Of a DNA stretch of 63,769 bases, positions 1 through 8,324 are shown piece after piece. Origin of the DNA: Syntrophomonadaceae bacterium (GTDB taxonomy: Bacteria > Bacillota > DSM-12270 > Thermacetogeniales > Thermacetogeniaceae); contig DULK01000050.1 in the NCBI GenBank assembly GCA_012840385.1, forward strand, positions 1 through 63,769, in the 5' to 3' direction. The number at the start of each line of letters is the position of its first letter. The stretch's first letter is position 1. The notes below the pieces were generated by a model. It was not told the origin of the DNA and did no database searches. It saw nothing but the letters and a program-made list of their open reading frames with translations. The translations under genes were made by a program, and so were the position numbers.

Positions 1-32
1 ACCGTCTCACAAGGATTTCGGGGCAAATTCAA

Positions 33-65
33 AAATCCCCGCAACCCTTGTCGTTACGGGGATTT
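33..65 (-). terminator. intrinsic terminator after the tRNA cluster
   Basis: On the minus strand a perfect stem (AAATCCCCG paired with CGGGGATTT, arms at 57-65 and 33-41) is followed by a run of T. It lies directly downstream of the last tRNA gene and would end the tRNA transcript. Confidence 0.8.
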
Positions 66-77
66 CAGGTTTTTCAA

Positions 78-152
78 TGGTGGGCGCGGGAGGGATTGAA
101 CCTCCGACCTCTTGAATGTGAGTCAAGCGCTCTCCCACTGAGCTACGCGCCC
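78..152 (-). tRNA. tRNA-Val (anticodon CAC)
   Basis: On the minus strand a full cloverleaf is visible. The acceptor stem is GGGCGCG with CGCGCCC, the D-arm begins TAGCTCAGTGGG, the anticodon stem CTTGA/TCAAG encloses the loop CTCACAT, the T-arm carries GGTTCAATCCC, and discriminator A is followed by an encoded CCA. The anticodon CAC reads GUG valine codons. It is the third and last tRNA in transcription order, 7 nt after the CAT tRNA. Confidence 0.93.
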
Positions 153-159
153 CTATCTA

Positions 160-234
160 TGGTGGGCCCACCAGGATTCGAACCTGGAACCAATCGGTTA
201 TGAGCCGAGTGCTCTGCCGTTGAGCTATGGGCCC
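160..234 (-). tRNA. tRNA with CAT anticodon (elongator Met or Ile2)
   Basis: A cloverleaf on the minus strand has acceptor stem GGGCCCA/TGGGCCC, anticodon loop CTCATAA (anticodon CAT), T-arm GGTTCGAATCC and an encoded CCA. The CAT anticodon fits elongator methionine, or isoleucine tRNA whose C34 is modified to lysidine by TilS. I cannot separate these two by eye. It is not an initiator tRNA, because the first acceptor pair G-C is matched and the three-GC anticodon stem pattern of initiators is absent. Confidence 0.9.
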
Positions 235-236
235 TC

Positions 237-311
237 TGGCTCCCCGGGCAGGATTCGAACCTGCAACCCTCCGGTTAACAGCCGGATGCTCTACCGTTGA
301 GCTACCGAGGA
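237..311 (-). tRNA. tRNA-Asn (anticodon GTT)
   Basis: On the minus strand the acceptor stem TCCTCGG pairs with CCGGGGA (with a T-G pair), the anticodon loop is CTGTTAA with anticodon GTT, the T-arm carries GGTTCGAATCC, and the discriminator G is followed by an encoded CCA. It is the first tRNA of the cluster in transcription order and is separated by only 2 nt from the next one, so the three are processed from one transcript. The 220 bases upstream hold no gene I can recognise. Confidence 0.93.
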
Positions 312-534
312 ATACTGCGGCAACTACATTATACGACAAAGCCACCCTTGAGTCAATGTCTGTAAACGCAGAAGCCCGAACCGCCACACCTTTCCCGGGT
401 TTGAGGCACCAGTGATTAAACACTCCCTTTAATAGTATAGATCAAATACAACCCCGCGGCAAATCTTTGTTTATTTCTATATCCTGCTGGAGAGGATATA
501 ATAATTACGAACGCAGGAGGGAGGAGAAAACTTA

Positions 535-744
535 GTGATCGAAGAGAAAAAACGCTGCCAGCAGTGTAATGTATCCCTGGAAATGCTTGGAACAAGGGAA
601 TTTCGTACAGGTGGCACTACGGGCGGTTGGAAACTGCTGTTCGGAGAATGGGCTGAACTGAGGGAAGACATGATTGAACTCGAGATCTGGGCCTGCCCGA
701 AGTGCCGCAGGGTCGAACTGTACCTGCCCGGCACCGGAGATTAA
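535..744 (+). CDS. small zinc-ribbon protein
   Basis: This 69-residue protein begins at a GTG with a strong upstream AGGAGGGAGGAG ribosome site. It carries two CxxC pairs, CQQC near residue 8 and CPKC near residue 54, which would bind one zinc as a ribbon. The stretch between them is rich in glycine and aromatic residues. Similar short zinc-ribbon proteins are widespread in Clostridia as nucleic-acid or protein-binding accessory factors. The gene sits 45 nt before an ABC transporter on the same strand and may be co-transcribed with it. Its specific function is unknown. Confidence 0.7.
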   Translation: MIEEKKRCQQCNVSLEMLGTREFRTGGTTGGWKLLFGEWAELREDMIELEIWACPKCRRVELYLPGTGD

Positions 745-789
745 AAGAAAGCCGGTGAATACCGGTAGAGAAGGGAATGACTACAACCC

Positions 790-1548
790 GTGATTGAACT
801 GAGCAATTTATCGAAGTCCTATGCCCAGGGAAAGGTCAGAGCGGTGGATAACATCAGCCTGACGGTCAGGCCAGGAGAGATCTTCGGTTTCCTGGGGCCG
901 AACGGCGCGGGCAAAACCACGACCATCAAAATGATCGTCGGGCTGCTGCGGCCGGACGCGGGAGAAGTCAGGGTGGCCGGGATAGACATGCTGAAGGATC
1001 CCATTGCCGCCAAACGCCGGATCGGTTTTGTGCCCGACCAGCCGCAGGTCTACGACAGGCTGACAGGAAGCGAGTATCTGAACTTCCTCGCCGACGTCTA
1101 CCAGGTGCCGGATGATGTGCGGCGGGAGCGCATCGAACATTACCTGGAGATCTTTGAGCTCAGGGACGCCGTCGGGGACCTGGTTCAGAGCTATTCGCAC
1201 GGCATGAAGCAGAAGCTCGTTCTGACCGGCGCCCTTCTCCATAACCCGCCGGTCTGGATCATGGATGAGCCGATGGTAGGGCTCGACCCCCGTTCCGCTT
1301 TTCTGCTCAAGGACCTGATGGCCGAACATTGCCGCCAGGGCTACACGGTATTCTTCTCAACCCACATCCTGGAGGTGGCAGAGCGGCTCTGCGACCGGAT
1401 CGCCATCATCAACAAGGGTCGCATCATCGCCTGCGGGACCCTCGAGGAAATCAAAGAACACCGGGAAAAAGAGACCCTGGAAAATATCTTCCTGGAGTTG
1501 ACGGAAAATGAGGGCATTCCTGTCTCTCTTGAAGATCACCTTTCGTAA
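790..1548 (+). CDS. ABC transporter ATP-binding protein (ABC-2 type exporter)
   Basis: This 252-residue ATPase would energise export by the membrane partner encoded next. Walker A GPNGAGKTT is at residues 36-44, the signature SHGMKQK is near 136-142, the Walker B region ends IMDEP near 160, and the switch histidine lies in FFSTHILE. The fold and length match the CcmA/NatA-like single-domain ATPases that pair with ABC-2 permeases. The start is GTG. The 3' end overlaps the permease gene by 41 nt, which indicates translational coupling. The exported substrate cannot be deduced. Confidence 0.93.
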   Translation: MIELSNLSKSYAQGKVRAVDNISLTVRPGEIFGFLGPNGAGKTTTIKMIVGLLRPDAGEVRVAGIDMLKDPIAAKRRIGFVPDQPQVYDRLTGSEYLNFLADVYQVPDDVRRERIEHYLEIFELRDAVGDLVQSYSHGMKQKLVLTGALLHNPPVWIMDEPMVGLDPRSAFLLKDLMAEHCRQGYTVFFSTHILEVAERLCDRIAIINKGRIIACGTLEEIKEHREKETLENIFLELTENEGIPVSLEDHLS

Positions 1549-3172
1549 TTACTACGGAATTTCGGTAATGAAACAAAAGTACGTAAAGGAGAAGCGGGAA
1601 CTTTGGCAGCCTATCCTTGCCGTGATCGGGTTGGGCTTCGGCGGTTTCACCATTCTTTCCCTTTACTATTTAATCAGCCGGGGTCTATACACCGGTGGAA
1701 AAATGCTCGGTGAACCGGCGCTGGGATTGGAGTACGCTCTCCTGGCCTCGGCTTTTCTTATCTTTTTCTTCGGGGTCAGCTCAGTGATCACCACACTCTA
1801 CTTCACCGAAGATGCGCCTTTCCTGGTATCGCTGCCCCTTAAACCCTTCCAGGTAATAGCCGCCAAGTTCTCCCTGGTTATGGCCAACCAGTACCTGGTG
1901 CTCGCCTTTCTATTAATTCCCCCTCTTGTCATCTTTGGTAGGGGAGAAGGGCTCGGCTTCATTTACATACTCACGGCAGTCGTTATTTTTCTGCTGTTTC
2001 CGGTCATCCCCCTCGCCCCTGCGGCGGCCATTGTCATACCCTTAATGAGCCGGGCCGGAAGTAAGCGCCTGAAAGATCTCTTTACAATCCTCACCTACGT
2101 GTTTATGATCGCCTTTGGCCTCGGGCTCCAATTCCTGGTGCAGTACCTGCCAAAAGGGAAAGAGATCGCTTCCCTGCAGGAGATCCTGAAAAACCACGGA
2201 GCGCTGCTAACCCAGTTGGGGAGAGGGTTTCCGCCCGCAGTCTGGGCAACCAAAGCCCTGGCTTATGCCGGTACCGGAGAAGGCCTCTTGAGCCTAGGGC
2301 TTTTCCTCGTGCTTACAGTCGTCCTCCTGGCGCTGATGCTGCTGTTGGGGGAAAGGTTCTTCTACCAGGGGCTGCTGAAAGGTGAAGAGGTCGGCCGGCT
2401 CCGCCGGGCCAAGCGTAAAGTTGGGGTTGCCTGGGGTGCCCGCTCACCCTTCAAGGCTCTTATTCTCAGGGAACACCGCCTTTTTGTTCGAACCCCGGTT
2501 TACCTGATGAACGTCCTTCCGGTGGCGGTGATCGTACCCGTCATTGCGGTTTTGCCGTTGATCACACAGGGTAATCAATTACCTGTTGACAGAATCGCCC
2601 CTTTTTTGGCGACACATCCCTACGTCAAGCTGGTTATCGCGGCAATTACGACCTTTATCGCCGGGACGCTTCCCCTTGCCGCTTCCGCCCTTTCCCGGGA
2701 GGGGCGGCTCTTCTTCATTTCCCGGTTGATCCCGGTTCCGCCGGGAGATCAGGTGAAGGCCAAGTTCTGGTATATCCTCGGGGTTAATTACCTCTGCACC
2801 ATGCCATTTTTTGTACTGGCCGTTGTTATCGCGCGGCTTGGCCCAGGCGATATACTGGCGCTCTTCATCCTCAACCTGGCCGGGACCGCAGCGGTGACGG
2901 CTCTGGGGATACTGATCGATCTCCTGCACCCTTTCTTTGACTGGGACAACCCCCAGCGTGCCGTAAAAAACAACTTAAATGTCCTCTTTGCCATGCTGGC
3001 AACACTGTTGTTTCTGGGCGTTTTCACTGTAGCTGGAGTGGGGCTCGCCCTCGTAGTACCGTGGTGGTCGGGTTTCCTCATCCTATTACTACTGATCGGC
3101 GGAGCGGCGGTTGGACTCTACCAGGGGCAGTTGGTTCTGGCGGAAAAAAGCTATCGGAGCTTAGAAATGTAA
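1508..3172 (+). CDS. ABC exporter membrane subunit
   Basis: This 554-residue protein has about twelve hydrophobic segments in two halves, separated by a charged loop near residue 300 (LRRAKRKVG). The pattern is that of large ABC-2-like permeases annotated as putative ABC exporters. The ATG at 1508 lies inside the end of the ATPase gene, so the two subunits are made from one message. No binding protein is encoded nearby, which fits an exporter rather than an importer. Substrate is unknown; lipids, peptides or drugs are all possible. Confidence 0.85.
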   Translation: MRAFLSLLKITFRNYYGISVMKQKYVKEKRELWQPILAVIGLGFGGFTILSLYYLISRGLYTGGKMLGEPALGLEYALLASAFLIFFFGVSSVITTLYFTEDAPFLVSLPLKPFQVIAAKFSLVMANQYLVLAFLLIPPLVIFGRGEGLGFIYILTAVVIFLLFPVIPLAPAAAIVIPLMSRAGSKRLKDLFTILTYVFMIAFGLGLQFLVQYLPKGKEIASLQEILKNHGALLTQLGRGFPPAVWATKALAYAGTGEGLLSLGLFLVLTVVLLALMLLLGERFFYQGLLKGEEVGRLRRAKRKVGVAWGARSPFKALILREHRLFVRTPVYLMNVLPVAVIVPVIAVLPLITQGNQLPVDRIAPFLATHPYVKLVIAAITTFIAGTLPLAASALSREGRLFFISRLIPVPPGDQVKAKFWYILGVNYLCTMPFFVLAVVIARLGPGDILALFILNLAGTAAVTALGILIDLLHPFFDWDNPQRAVKNNLNVLFAMLATLLFLGVFTVAGVGLALVVPWWSGFLILLLLIGGAAVGLYQGQLVLAEKSYRSLEM

Positions 3173-3384
3173 TTATGTAAACCAATACAGCTTTCATCCA
3201 TTTATGTAGCTGAAGGTGGGGGATATGTGGGCAGGCAGTTCCTGCCGGTGTGAATCTAATATGCAGCCGGTAAGTCGAAAAGATGCTTAGAAAAAAGAGG
3301 TCTGGAAAAGGCCCGGAGGGCGGCTGAGGGTTTGGTAAAAACTGTTGCCAAACTCGGGATATAACGAAAACATTTTCAGGCAGG

Positions 3385-3434
3385 AGAAAAAAGTACCAGC
3401 CCGCCGGTTGAGTCGTGTTGGACCGGCAGGCTGG
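3385..3434 (-). terminator. intrinsic terminator of amt-glnK
   Basis: On the minus strand CCAGCCTGCCGG pairs with CCGGCGGGCTGG (one mismatch) and is followed by TACTTTTTTC. It lies 17 nt beyond the glnK stop codon. Confidence 0.8.
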
Positions 3435-3450
3435 CAGAAATAATAAATGC

Positions 3451-3789
3451 TTAAATAGCGTTCTCACCCGTCTCTCCGGTGCGGATCCTAATCACATCCA
3501 CTACCGGCGTGATGAAGATCTTTCCATCGCCGGGTTCCCCGGTTCTGGCTGCCTTGATTACAGCCTCTTTAACCTTTTCCAGATCCTTCTCGCTGATCAA
3601 AACCTCTATCTTTCTCTTGGGAAGAAAGGGTATGATGTAGGCACGCCCGCGAAACTGCTCCTGAACTCCCTTTTGCTGGCCCCGCCCCTCTATCGAGGTA
3701 ATCGAGATACCCGGGTAGCCAATTTCACCGAGCGCTTCTATAACTTCCTCAAGCCTTTCCTCCCGGACGATGATCTCCAGCTTGAACAA
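3451..3789 (-). CDS. glnK: PII-family nitrogen regulatory protein
   Basis: A 112-residue PII protein that reports nitrogen and energy status by binding 2-oxoglutarate and ATP/ADP, and that typically plugs the ammonium channel encoded beside it. The T-loop segment GRGQQKGVQEQFRGRAY is complete and retains the tyrosine equivalent to Tyr51, while the Tyr46 position is phenylalanine. The B-loop GDGKIF and the C-terminal RIRTGE, both nucleotide-binding, are intact. It follows amt by 33 nt, the classic amtB-glnK pairing. Whether the T-loop is modified in this organism cannot be told from sequence. Confidence 0.95.
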   Translation of the reverse strand: MFKLEIIVREERLEEVIEALGEIGYPGISITSIEGRGQQKGVQEQFRGRAYIIPFLPKRKIEVLISEKDLEKVKEAVIKAARTGEPGDGKIFITPVVDVIRIRTGETGENAI

Positions 3790-3822
3790 GAAAGGCCCTC
3801 CTTTCTCCGATAGTTTAAAACC

Positions 3823-5223
3823 TTACGATGCATTTATCAGGGTCGTGCGCTGGCGCTGAAACTCCGGATAGGCGGGAGTTCCATGCTCGGGAATGTCCAG
3901 GCCGGTCAATTCCTCCTCAGGCGATACCCTGATACCGAAAACCAAATCCATCACCTTGAACAGTATATAACCTAATCCGAAAGCCCATACCACCACAACC
4001 ACCACACCGATGAGCTGGGCGACCAGTTGGCCTAAGCCTCCTCCGTAGAAGAGCCCGGTGACAAAGGGCTTTTCGATTGAATAGACGCCGTAAGTACCGT
4101 CTGCAAACAATCCGACGCTTAACAGGCCCCAGATCCCGTTGAAACCGTGAACGCTCACCGCGCCCACAGGGTCATCAATGCCCCGGGATTCCAAAAAGTA
4201 TACTCCTGCTACAACAATCAGCCCTGCAATTATACCGATAACCACGGCTGCCCAGGCCTCCACCCAGGCTGCCGGTGCCGTGATGGCTACAAGGCCGCCC
4301 AGAGTACCGTTCAATGCCATCCCCAGATCCCACTTCCGGGTTTTTAGGTAAACGGTAATCAATGCCGTCAGGGCGCCTGCCGCCGCCGCGAGGTTTGTGG
4401 TTACAGCCACAACAGCGATCCTGAGGTGGTGTGCACTGAAAGTGCTGCCCGGGTTAAACCCGAACCAGCCAAACCAAAGGATAAAGGTACCCAGTGCGGC
4501 GAGAGCCATATTGTGTCCGATAATGGGGCGCGGTTTGCCGTCACGCCCGTACTTCCCGAAACGCGGTCCTAGTACCATAGCACCCGCCAGGCCCACCATA
4601 CCGCCGATGGTGTGAACAACACCCGAGCCTGCAAAGTCCAAATGCCCCAATCCGAAAGGCAGCTTGGAAAGCCAGCCGCCACCCCATACCCAGTGGGCAT
4701 AAATGGGGTAAATAAGAAGGCTGACGAAAAAGGTGTAGATCAAATAAGCAGGGAACTTAAGCCGCTCGGCGACCGCCCCGGAAACGATCGTTGCAGCCGT
4801 ACCACAGAACACCAGTTGCCAGAAGAAATCCAGGTAAACCCCAACATCATAAGAATCTCCATGCAGAAACCAGTTTCCCGTTCCGATAAATCCCGCCACA
4901 TCCTTACCCTTAAGAAATCCGTAACCTACGGCGAACAACACAAGAGAAGCCACCACAAAGTCGATCAGGTTCTTGCTGAGCAGGTTCGTGGCATTTTTCG
5001 CCCGGCAGAACCCGGTCTCCACCATTGCAAATCCCGCCTGCATGAAGAAGACCAGAAATCCGGAGACAAGCACCCACACATAGTCTACAGGGGCTTCAGC
5101 GTTTTCTTTCAAGGTTTCCGCTCCGGTGGGATCGGCCGCCAGAGCAGTCGATACAAATCCGAAAAGAAGCATTACTAAAAGAAATATATTGAAAATTACC
5201 AGAAAGGTTCGCACCTTTTTCAT
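3823..5223 (-). CDS. amt: ammonium transporter Amt
   Basis: This 466-residue Amt/MEP/Rh-family channel starts with a signal sequence ending near ALA-AD (residues 28-31) and then has eleven membrane segments. Hallmarks are DYVWVLVSGFLVFFMQAGFA at the first helix, VVHTIGG near the pore histidine, GWFGFNPGS, and VHGFNGIWG containing the second pore histidine. It imports ammonium and is inhibited by the PII protein downstream. The ATG follows GGAGGTAGAAAGT. Amt-glnK is transcribed away from the glnA/asnB block but belongs to the same nitrogen-assimilation set. Confidence 0.96.
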   Translation of the reverse strand: MKKVRTFLVIFNIFLLVMLLFGFVSTALAADPTGAETLKENAEAPVDYVWVLVSGFLVFFMQAGFAMVETGFCRAKNATNLLSKNLIDFVVASLVLFAVGYGFLKGKDVAGFIGTGNWFLHGDSYDVGVYLDFFWQLVFCGTAATIVSGAVAERLKFPAYLIYTFFVSLLIYPIYAHWVWGGGWLSKLPFGLGHLDFAGSGVVHTIGGMVGLAGAMVLGPRFGKYGRDGKPRPIIGHNMALAALGTFILWFGWFGFNPGSTFSAHHLRIAVVAVTTNLAAAAGALTALITVYLKTRKWDLGMALNGTLGGLVAITAPAAWVEAWAAVVIGIIAGLIVVAGVYFLESRGIDDPVGAVSVHGFNGIWGLLSVGLFADGTYGVYSIEKPFVTGLFYGGGLGQLVAQLIGVVVVVVWAFGLGYILFKVMDLVFGIRVSPEEELTGLDIPEHGTPAYPEFQRQRTTLINAS

Positions 5224-5493
5224 ACTTTCTACCTCCTCAAGACAAATTGCTCCTACCTTTTAACTAAAAGATTAGGCGATCCTTACCCCCTCTCTTCCGG
5301 TATTTTTCATAATGCCTACTAATTCGAGATCCCCCCTTTCATGACCAAGTTTTTGATCAAGCAAACCTCAGTTAGAAACACCATCGTTCCCTTACAGAGG
5401 TAGCCGCTACCTCCCTGTTTCTGCCGCGATGCAGTCTCCAGCTTTACAAAATTCCCATTCCGGCATGCCCGATAGCTCCATGCCGACCAACTG
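5224..5493 (-). other. amt upstream region
   Basis: No gene is visible in these 270 bases. On the minus strand they contain a 7-bp hairpin GAGGTAG/CTACCTC (5397-5413) and a short hairpin CTGC-ATCGCG-GCAG (5421-5434). The hexaloop of the latter has A at position 1 and G at position 4, like ANTAR target loops. I see no terminator overlapping it, so control of amt by this means is only a weak suggestion. Confidence 0.3.
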
Positions 5494-6516
5494 CTATATC
5501 ACAAAAAGGACGAGGTAGTAAATTGCAATCATGACCAGACCCAAAGGCATGCCGTGCCATGCCCATTCCTGGCTGCTGATTTTTAACTTGTTGGCGGAAA
5601 TAATATTAGGGATATTTCCGGGAATCAACATCCCACCGCTGATTAACAACCCCATCAAAATGGCACCTATTTGAGTGCTGTTCATTTTGTGACTGATTTC
5701 CGCCGCCGCCAGGGTCGCATTATCCAGGACTGCCGACAGCATATTGATCGGGTATAAGACCTTGCTGTCCAGATGAATTAAATATTTGTCGATCACCGGT
5801 TTAAAACCGGCGCCTAGAAACTCTAGTGCCAGAATGAAGACAAAGACCTTGGCTGACCGGAGCAATATCTCAGAATAGGATTCCGTCTCTTGATGATGAA
5901 CATCATCGTCTATTTCCGGGGTACCCCTCCTGATCATGATGCCTCCCAACAGCCCCATCGCCACTATACCGGGAATAATAAGCATCCCCATCTCTTCCGC
6001 AAGGTACCAGAAATCCTGCTCCAACCGGGAGACAACAATGGTCGAAAGCGGTTCGCCGATCGGAGTCAGGACCGCTCCCAGACCGATCGCAAAGCATGCA
6101 ACAACAACCGTGCGTATTTTGTCAGATCTTCTCATGGGTAGATTGCTGATGATTTCTACCAGAACCAGGGCGGCAACGATTGCCGTAATCATGCTTGACA
6201 TCAACCCCAGAGCAATGACCATAAGAAAAATAAATACTTTAAGGGGGATGAAACGCAATACAATATCAAGAACACGCTTGATTCGCCCCTGCAGGATTTT
6301 AAACAGGATACCGGAAAATAAGACTGCAGCTGTAATCATATACAAAAGGTGGTTTTTTAGAATTCCTACAATCAAGCTATTGTTTATAACGCCGGAACAG
6401 ATGGTTGCCAGCAATCCCATGACAAGGAGGAAGAGTTCCATATTATTCTCAACTTTCTTAACAAGGAAAGGTAATGTCAGGATTAAGAGCAGAATGATAA
6501 CCAAACCAATTAACAA
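5494..6516 (-). CDS. DUF1646 family membrane protein (putative cation transporter)
   Basis: This polytopic protein of about 340 residues matches the DUF1646 family as I know it, distant relatives of the ArsB/NhaD-like ion transporters. Duplicated re-entrant-type motifs are visible: LTPIGEPLSTIV near the middle and GNIPNIISA near the end, with about ten membrane segments. I place the start at TTG 6516 behind GGAGGGG; the open frame extends to 6609, but that upstream part is occupied by an intrinsic terminator and lacks a ribosome site. It is preceded by a long two-terminator leader (6571-6825). Substrate is likely Na+ or another cation, but this is inferred. Confidence 0.78.
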   Translation of the reverse strand: MLIGLVIILLLILTLPFLVKKVENNMELFLLVMGLLATICSGVINNSLIVGILKNHLLYMITAAVLFSGILFKILQGRIKRVLDIVLRFIPLKVFIFLMVIALGLMSSMITAIVAALVLVEIISNLPMRRSDKIRTVVVACFAIGLGAVLTPIGEPLSTIVVSRLEQDFWYLAEEMGMLIIPGIVAMGLLGGIMIRRGTPEIDDDVHHQETESYSEILLRSAKVFVFILALEFLGAGFKPVIDKYLIHLDSKVLYPINMLSAVLDNATLAAAEISHKMNSTQIGAILMGLLISGGMLIPGNIPNIISANKLKISSQEWAWHGMPLGLVMIAIYYLVLFVI

Positions 6517-6570
6517 CTCAATCCCCTCCGTCTGATAAACTCCCATCAGAGGCGCTGCGAAGCTAAGAAA

Positions 6571-6616
6571 CGAAAAACCCCTGCTTTCCGGAACCTCTGC
6601 GTTCCTCAAACAGGGG
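6571..6616 (-). terminator. second leader terminator in front of the DUF1646 gene
   Basis: On the minus strand CCCCTG (6611-6616) pairs with CAGGGG (6578-6583), with an inner stem GGAAC/GTTCC, followed by TTTTTCG. It lies between the hexaloop attenuator and the TTG start at 6516, so the leader has two consecutive intrinsic terminators. It also argues against using the upstream TTG at 6609 as start. Confidence 0.7.
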
Positions 6617-6687
6617 CATCACTGCCTGGCCGGTACCGCCGCCCTGCAGACTCCGGCGCAAATCCTTTGGCCTTCGCAACCTCTGGA

Positions 6688-6825
6688 AATGCAAAGCCCC
6701 CGAATAAATTCGGGGACTCCCTTATCCCAACTACCGGCTGCCTCGCCGTATAATAATTTATTTAAAATAATACTCGATTATTTCAGAAATACAACCCTTT
6801 TTTACAAAGTATACATGTATACTTT
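6688..6825 (-). promoter_or_regulatory. attenuator module copy A: palindrome, promoter, two hexaloop hairpins, terminator
   Basis: Reading the minus strand: a perfect 20-bp palindrome (6806-6825), a promoter with -35 TTGTAT (6789-6794), 16-nt spacer and -10 TATTAT (6767-6772), then hairpin P1 CGGC-GAGGCA-GCCG (6735-6748), a short linker, and P2 GGGAT-AAGGGA-GTCCC (6713-6728). The 3' arm of P2 is also the 5' arm of a terminator CCCCGAAT/ATTCGGGG (6697-6715) followed by CTTTGCATTT. P2 and terminator are mutually exclusive, as in ligand- or protein-controlled antitermination. Nearly the same module recurs at 8180-8324 and 9830-9974. Confidence 0.75.
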
Positions 6826-6842
6826 TAGAGAGTTGAGGTAAA

Positions 6843-7583
6843 TCACCCGGCGAGACCGGTACCCCGCAGGACCTTTTCGACATTATTGAGGAAAAGCTCC
6901 TGGAAGGGCCGTATTTTTTCCCAGCGGGCCCTGGTTTCCTGAAGAAGCCTATCCGCCGCTCCGGGCCCGCCGAAATCGACAAGTTCATCGGCATAGAGCT
7001 TTGCCCACTCCTCGATCATTTCCGGAGATACTTCCAGGTGGAACTGGAGCCCCCACGCGTAACCGCCGTAAACATGCGCCCCGTAGACGAACGCCTGGTT
7101 GAGGCACGAATCCCCCTCGGCAAGCAACAATGCCCCCTTCGGCAAGGCAAAGGTATCGCCGTGCCACTGAAAAACCGGCATCTCGGGCGGCATACCGGTA
7201 AAAAGCGGCACCAGCCGGCCTGCCGGAGTCAAACGAACCCGGTACCAGCCGATCTCCTTGACCGGGTTCGGCTCCACTTTTGCTCCCAGCGCCCGGGCGA
7301 TCAGCTGGCCGCCCAGGCAGATCCCCAGGGTGGGCAGACGCATTCTTACCGCTTCCCGTATCAACTCCTGCACCTGGAGAAGATAAGGATAAATCTCTTC
7401 CTCATAGGCTCCCATCGGCCCCCCAAGAATTACGAAGGCATTATGGTTCCCCAGACTTTCCGGCAGGGCCGCCCCCGGCCGGTCCATGCACCTGATATCC
7501 AGCCGCCAGCCTTTTTCAACAAGCACATGCTCAAGCAGCCCTGGGCCCTCACAGGCCACATGCTGCACCACTAACGCCTGCAC
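6843..7583 (-). CDS. class I glutamine amidotransferase (GMP synthase-like)
   Basis: A stand-alone class I glutamine amidotransferase of about 246 residues. The nucleophile cysteine lies in GICLGGQL, the histidine in WGLQFHLEV and the oxyanion/glycine strand in VILGGPMGAYEE, so the triad looks complete. Such single-domain proteins are usually annotated as GMP-synthase-like and may hydrolyse gamma-glutamyl compounds or supply ammonia to an unknown acceptor. I choose GTG 7583 because AAAGGAGG precedes it at the right distance; the open frame continues upstream to 7610. It sits in the nitrogen block, upstream of module A. Confidence 0.85.
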   Translation of the reverse strand: MQALVVQHVACEGPGLLEHVLVEKGWRLDIRCMDRPGAALPESLGNHNAFVILGGPMGAYEEEIYPYLLQVQELIREAVRMRLPTLGICLGGQLIARALGAKVEPNPVKEIGWYRVRLTPAGRLVPLFTGMPPEMPVFQWHGDTFALPKGALLLAEGDSCLNQAFVYGAHVYGGYAWGLQFHLEVSPEMIEEWAKLYADELVDFGGPGAADRLLQETRARWEKIRPFQELFLNNVEKVLRGTGLAG

Positions 7584-7671
7584 AGGACATCCTCCTTTCT
7601 TTCTACCCAACTCACGTTACCCGGGCCCTGCAAAGGCCGCAGAATCTTATCCGCCAGCTGCTCTTTACAGG

Positions 7672-8085
7672 TCATCCGAACCCTGCGCAGTGCTGCCTTT
7701 CAATAGAGGCGGCATTGGCTTTTAAGGCATCGAAGGCAGATACAAGGTGATCGGATTGGGTCACTGCGTCCTGTATTTGTTCTCCTACGGAAGCTACCTG
7801 GGCAGCCGTGACCTGCAGTTCGGCCGCGAAACCGAAGATGAGTTGGCGGATTTTCTCTGCACACACCGCCAGATCGCGATGCAGTCCTGTATAATGTGTG
7901 ACGTCTACCGGCTCGGCCAACTGCCCTGCGGCAAGCCGTTCCATTTCCTTGAGAAGTAACTTTATTTCTTGATTCCCCGGTGCATCCCGGGCCAGACTGT
8001 CTGTAAGAACTGCGCCGTTACTCACCCGAGCACGGCCTCTTTCGCTCAAAACGGTCTTCCCTGCCTTTCGAAACCATGTTGTCAT
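7672..8085 (-). pseudogene. truncated chemoreceptor-like protein
   Basis: The protein (about 137 residues) begins like a soluble methyl-accepting chemotaxis protein: a basic N-terminus, then a HAMP-like helix (LLLKEMERLAAGQLAEPVDV), and a coiled-coil stretch (AELQVTAAQVASVGEQIQDA) typical of the start of a signalling domain. It stops before the receptor hairpin tip, so the CheA/CheW-contacting part is missing and no continuation is visible in the next 60 bases in any frame. I read it as a degraded receptor gene, though a short expressed protein is possible. It has its own attenuator module (copy B) upstream. Confidence 0.6.
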
Positions 8086-8179
8086 CACGGTACTCCCACC
8101 ATCCTTTGGCTTTGGTGCTTCCCTGCAGGACGGCTTACAGGTGATACACTCGATTTACATCCGGCAAAACCGCCGTTTA

Positions 8180-8324
8180 AATGCAAAAGCCCCCGTCGCT
8201 GTTTTACGGGGACTTCCTCATCCCGGTCATCCGGCCGCCTCACCGGAATTATTAATTTTGCTTAATATGATACCCGAACATTTCGTAAATTCAGCCTTTT
8301 CTCGCAAAGTATCATGTATACTTT
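8180..8324 (-). promoter_or_regulatory. attenuator module copy B
   Basis: Same layout as copy A on the minus strand: interrupted palindrome (8306-8324, one base shorter than in copy A), -35 CTGAAT (8289-8294), 16-nt spacer, -10 TATCAT (8267-8272), P1 CCGGT-GAGGCG-GCCGG (8231-8246), P2 GGGAT-GAGGAA-GTCCC (8209-8224), terminator GTCCCCGT/ACGGGGGC (8189-8213) and CTTTTGCATTT. The chemoreceptor fragment starts about 95 nt downstream. Confidence 0.75.

Noticed and set aside
6517-6609. N-terminal extension of the DUF1646 protein up to TTG 6609
   Set aside because: The region is filled by an intrinsic terminator, no ribosome site precedes the TTG, and family members start close to the first helix. 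TTG 6516 has a strong site.
7038-7574. Long plus-strand frames opposite the amidotransferase gene, and similar shadow frames opposite other genes
   Set aside because: They lie antisense to genes with complete catalytic motifs, have no ribosome sites and show no protein-like composition.
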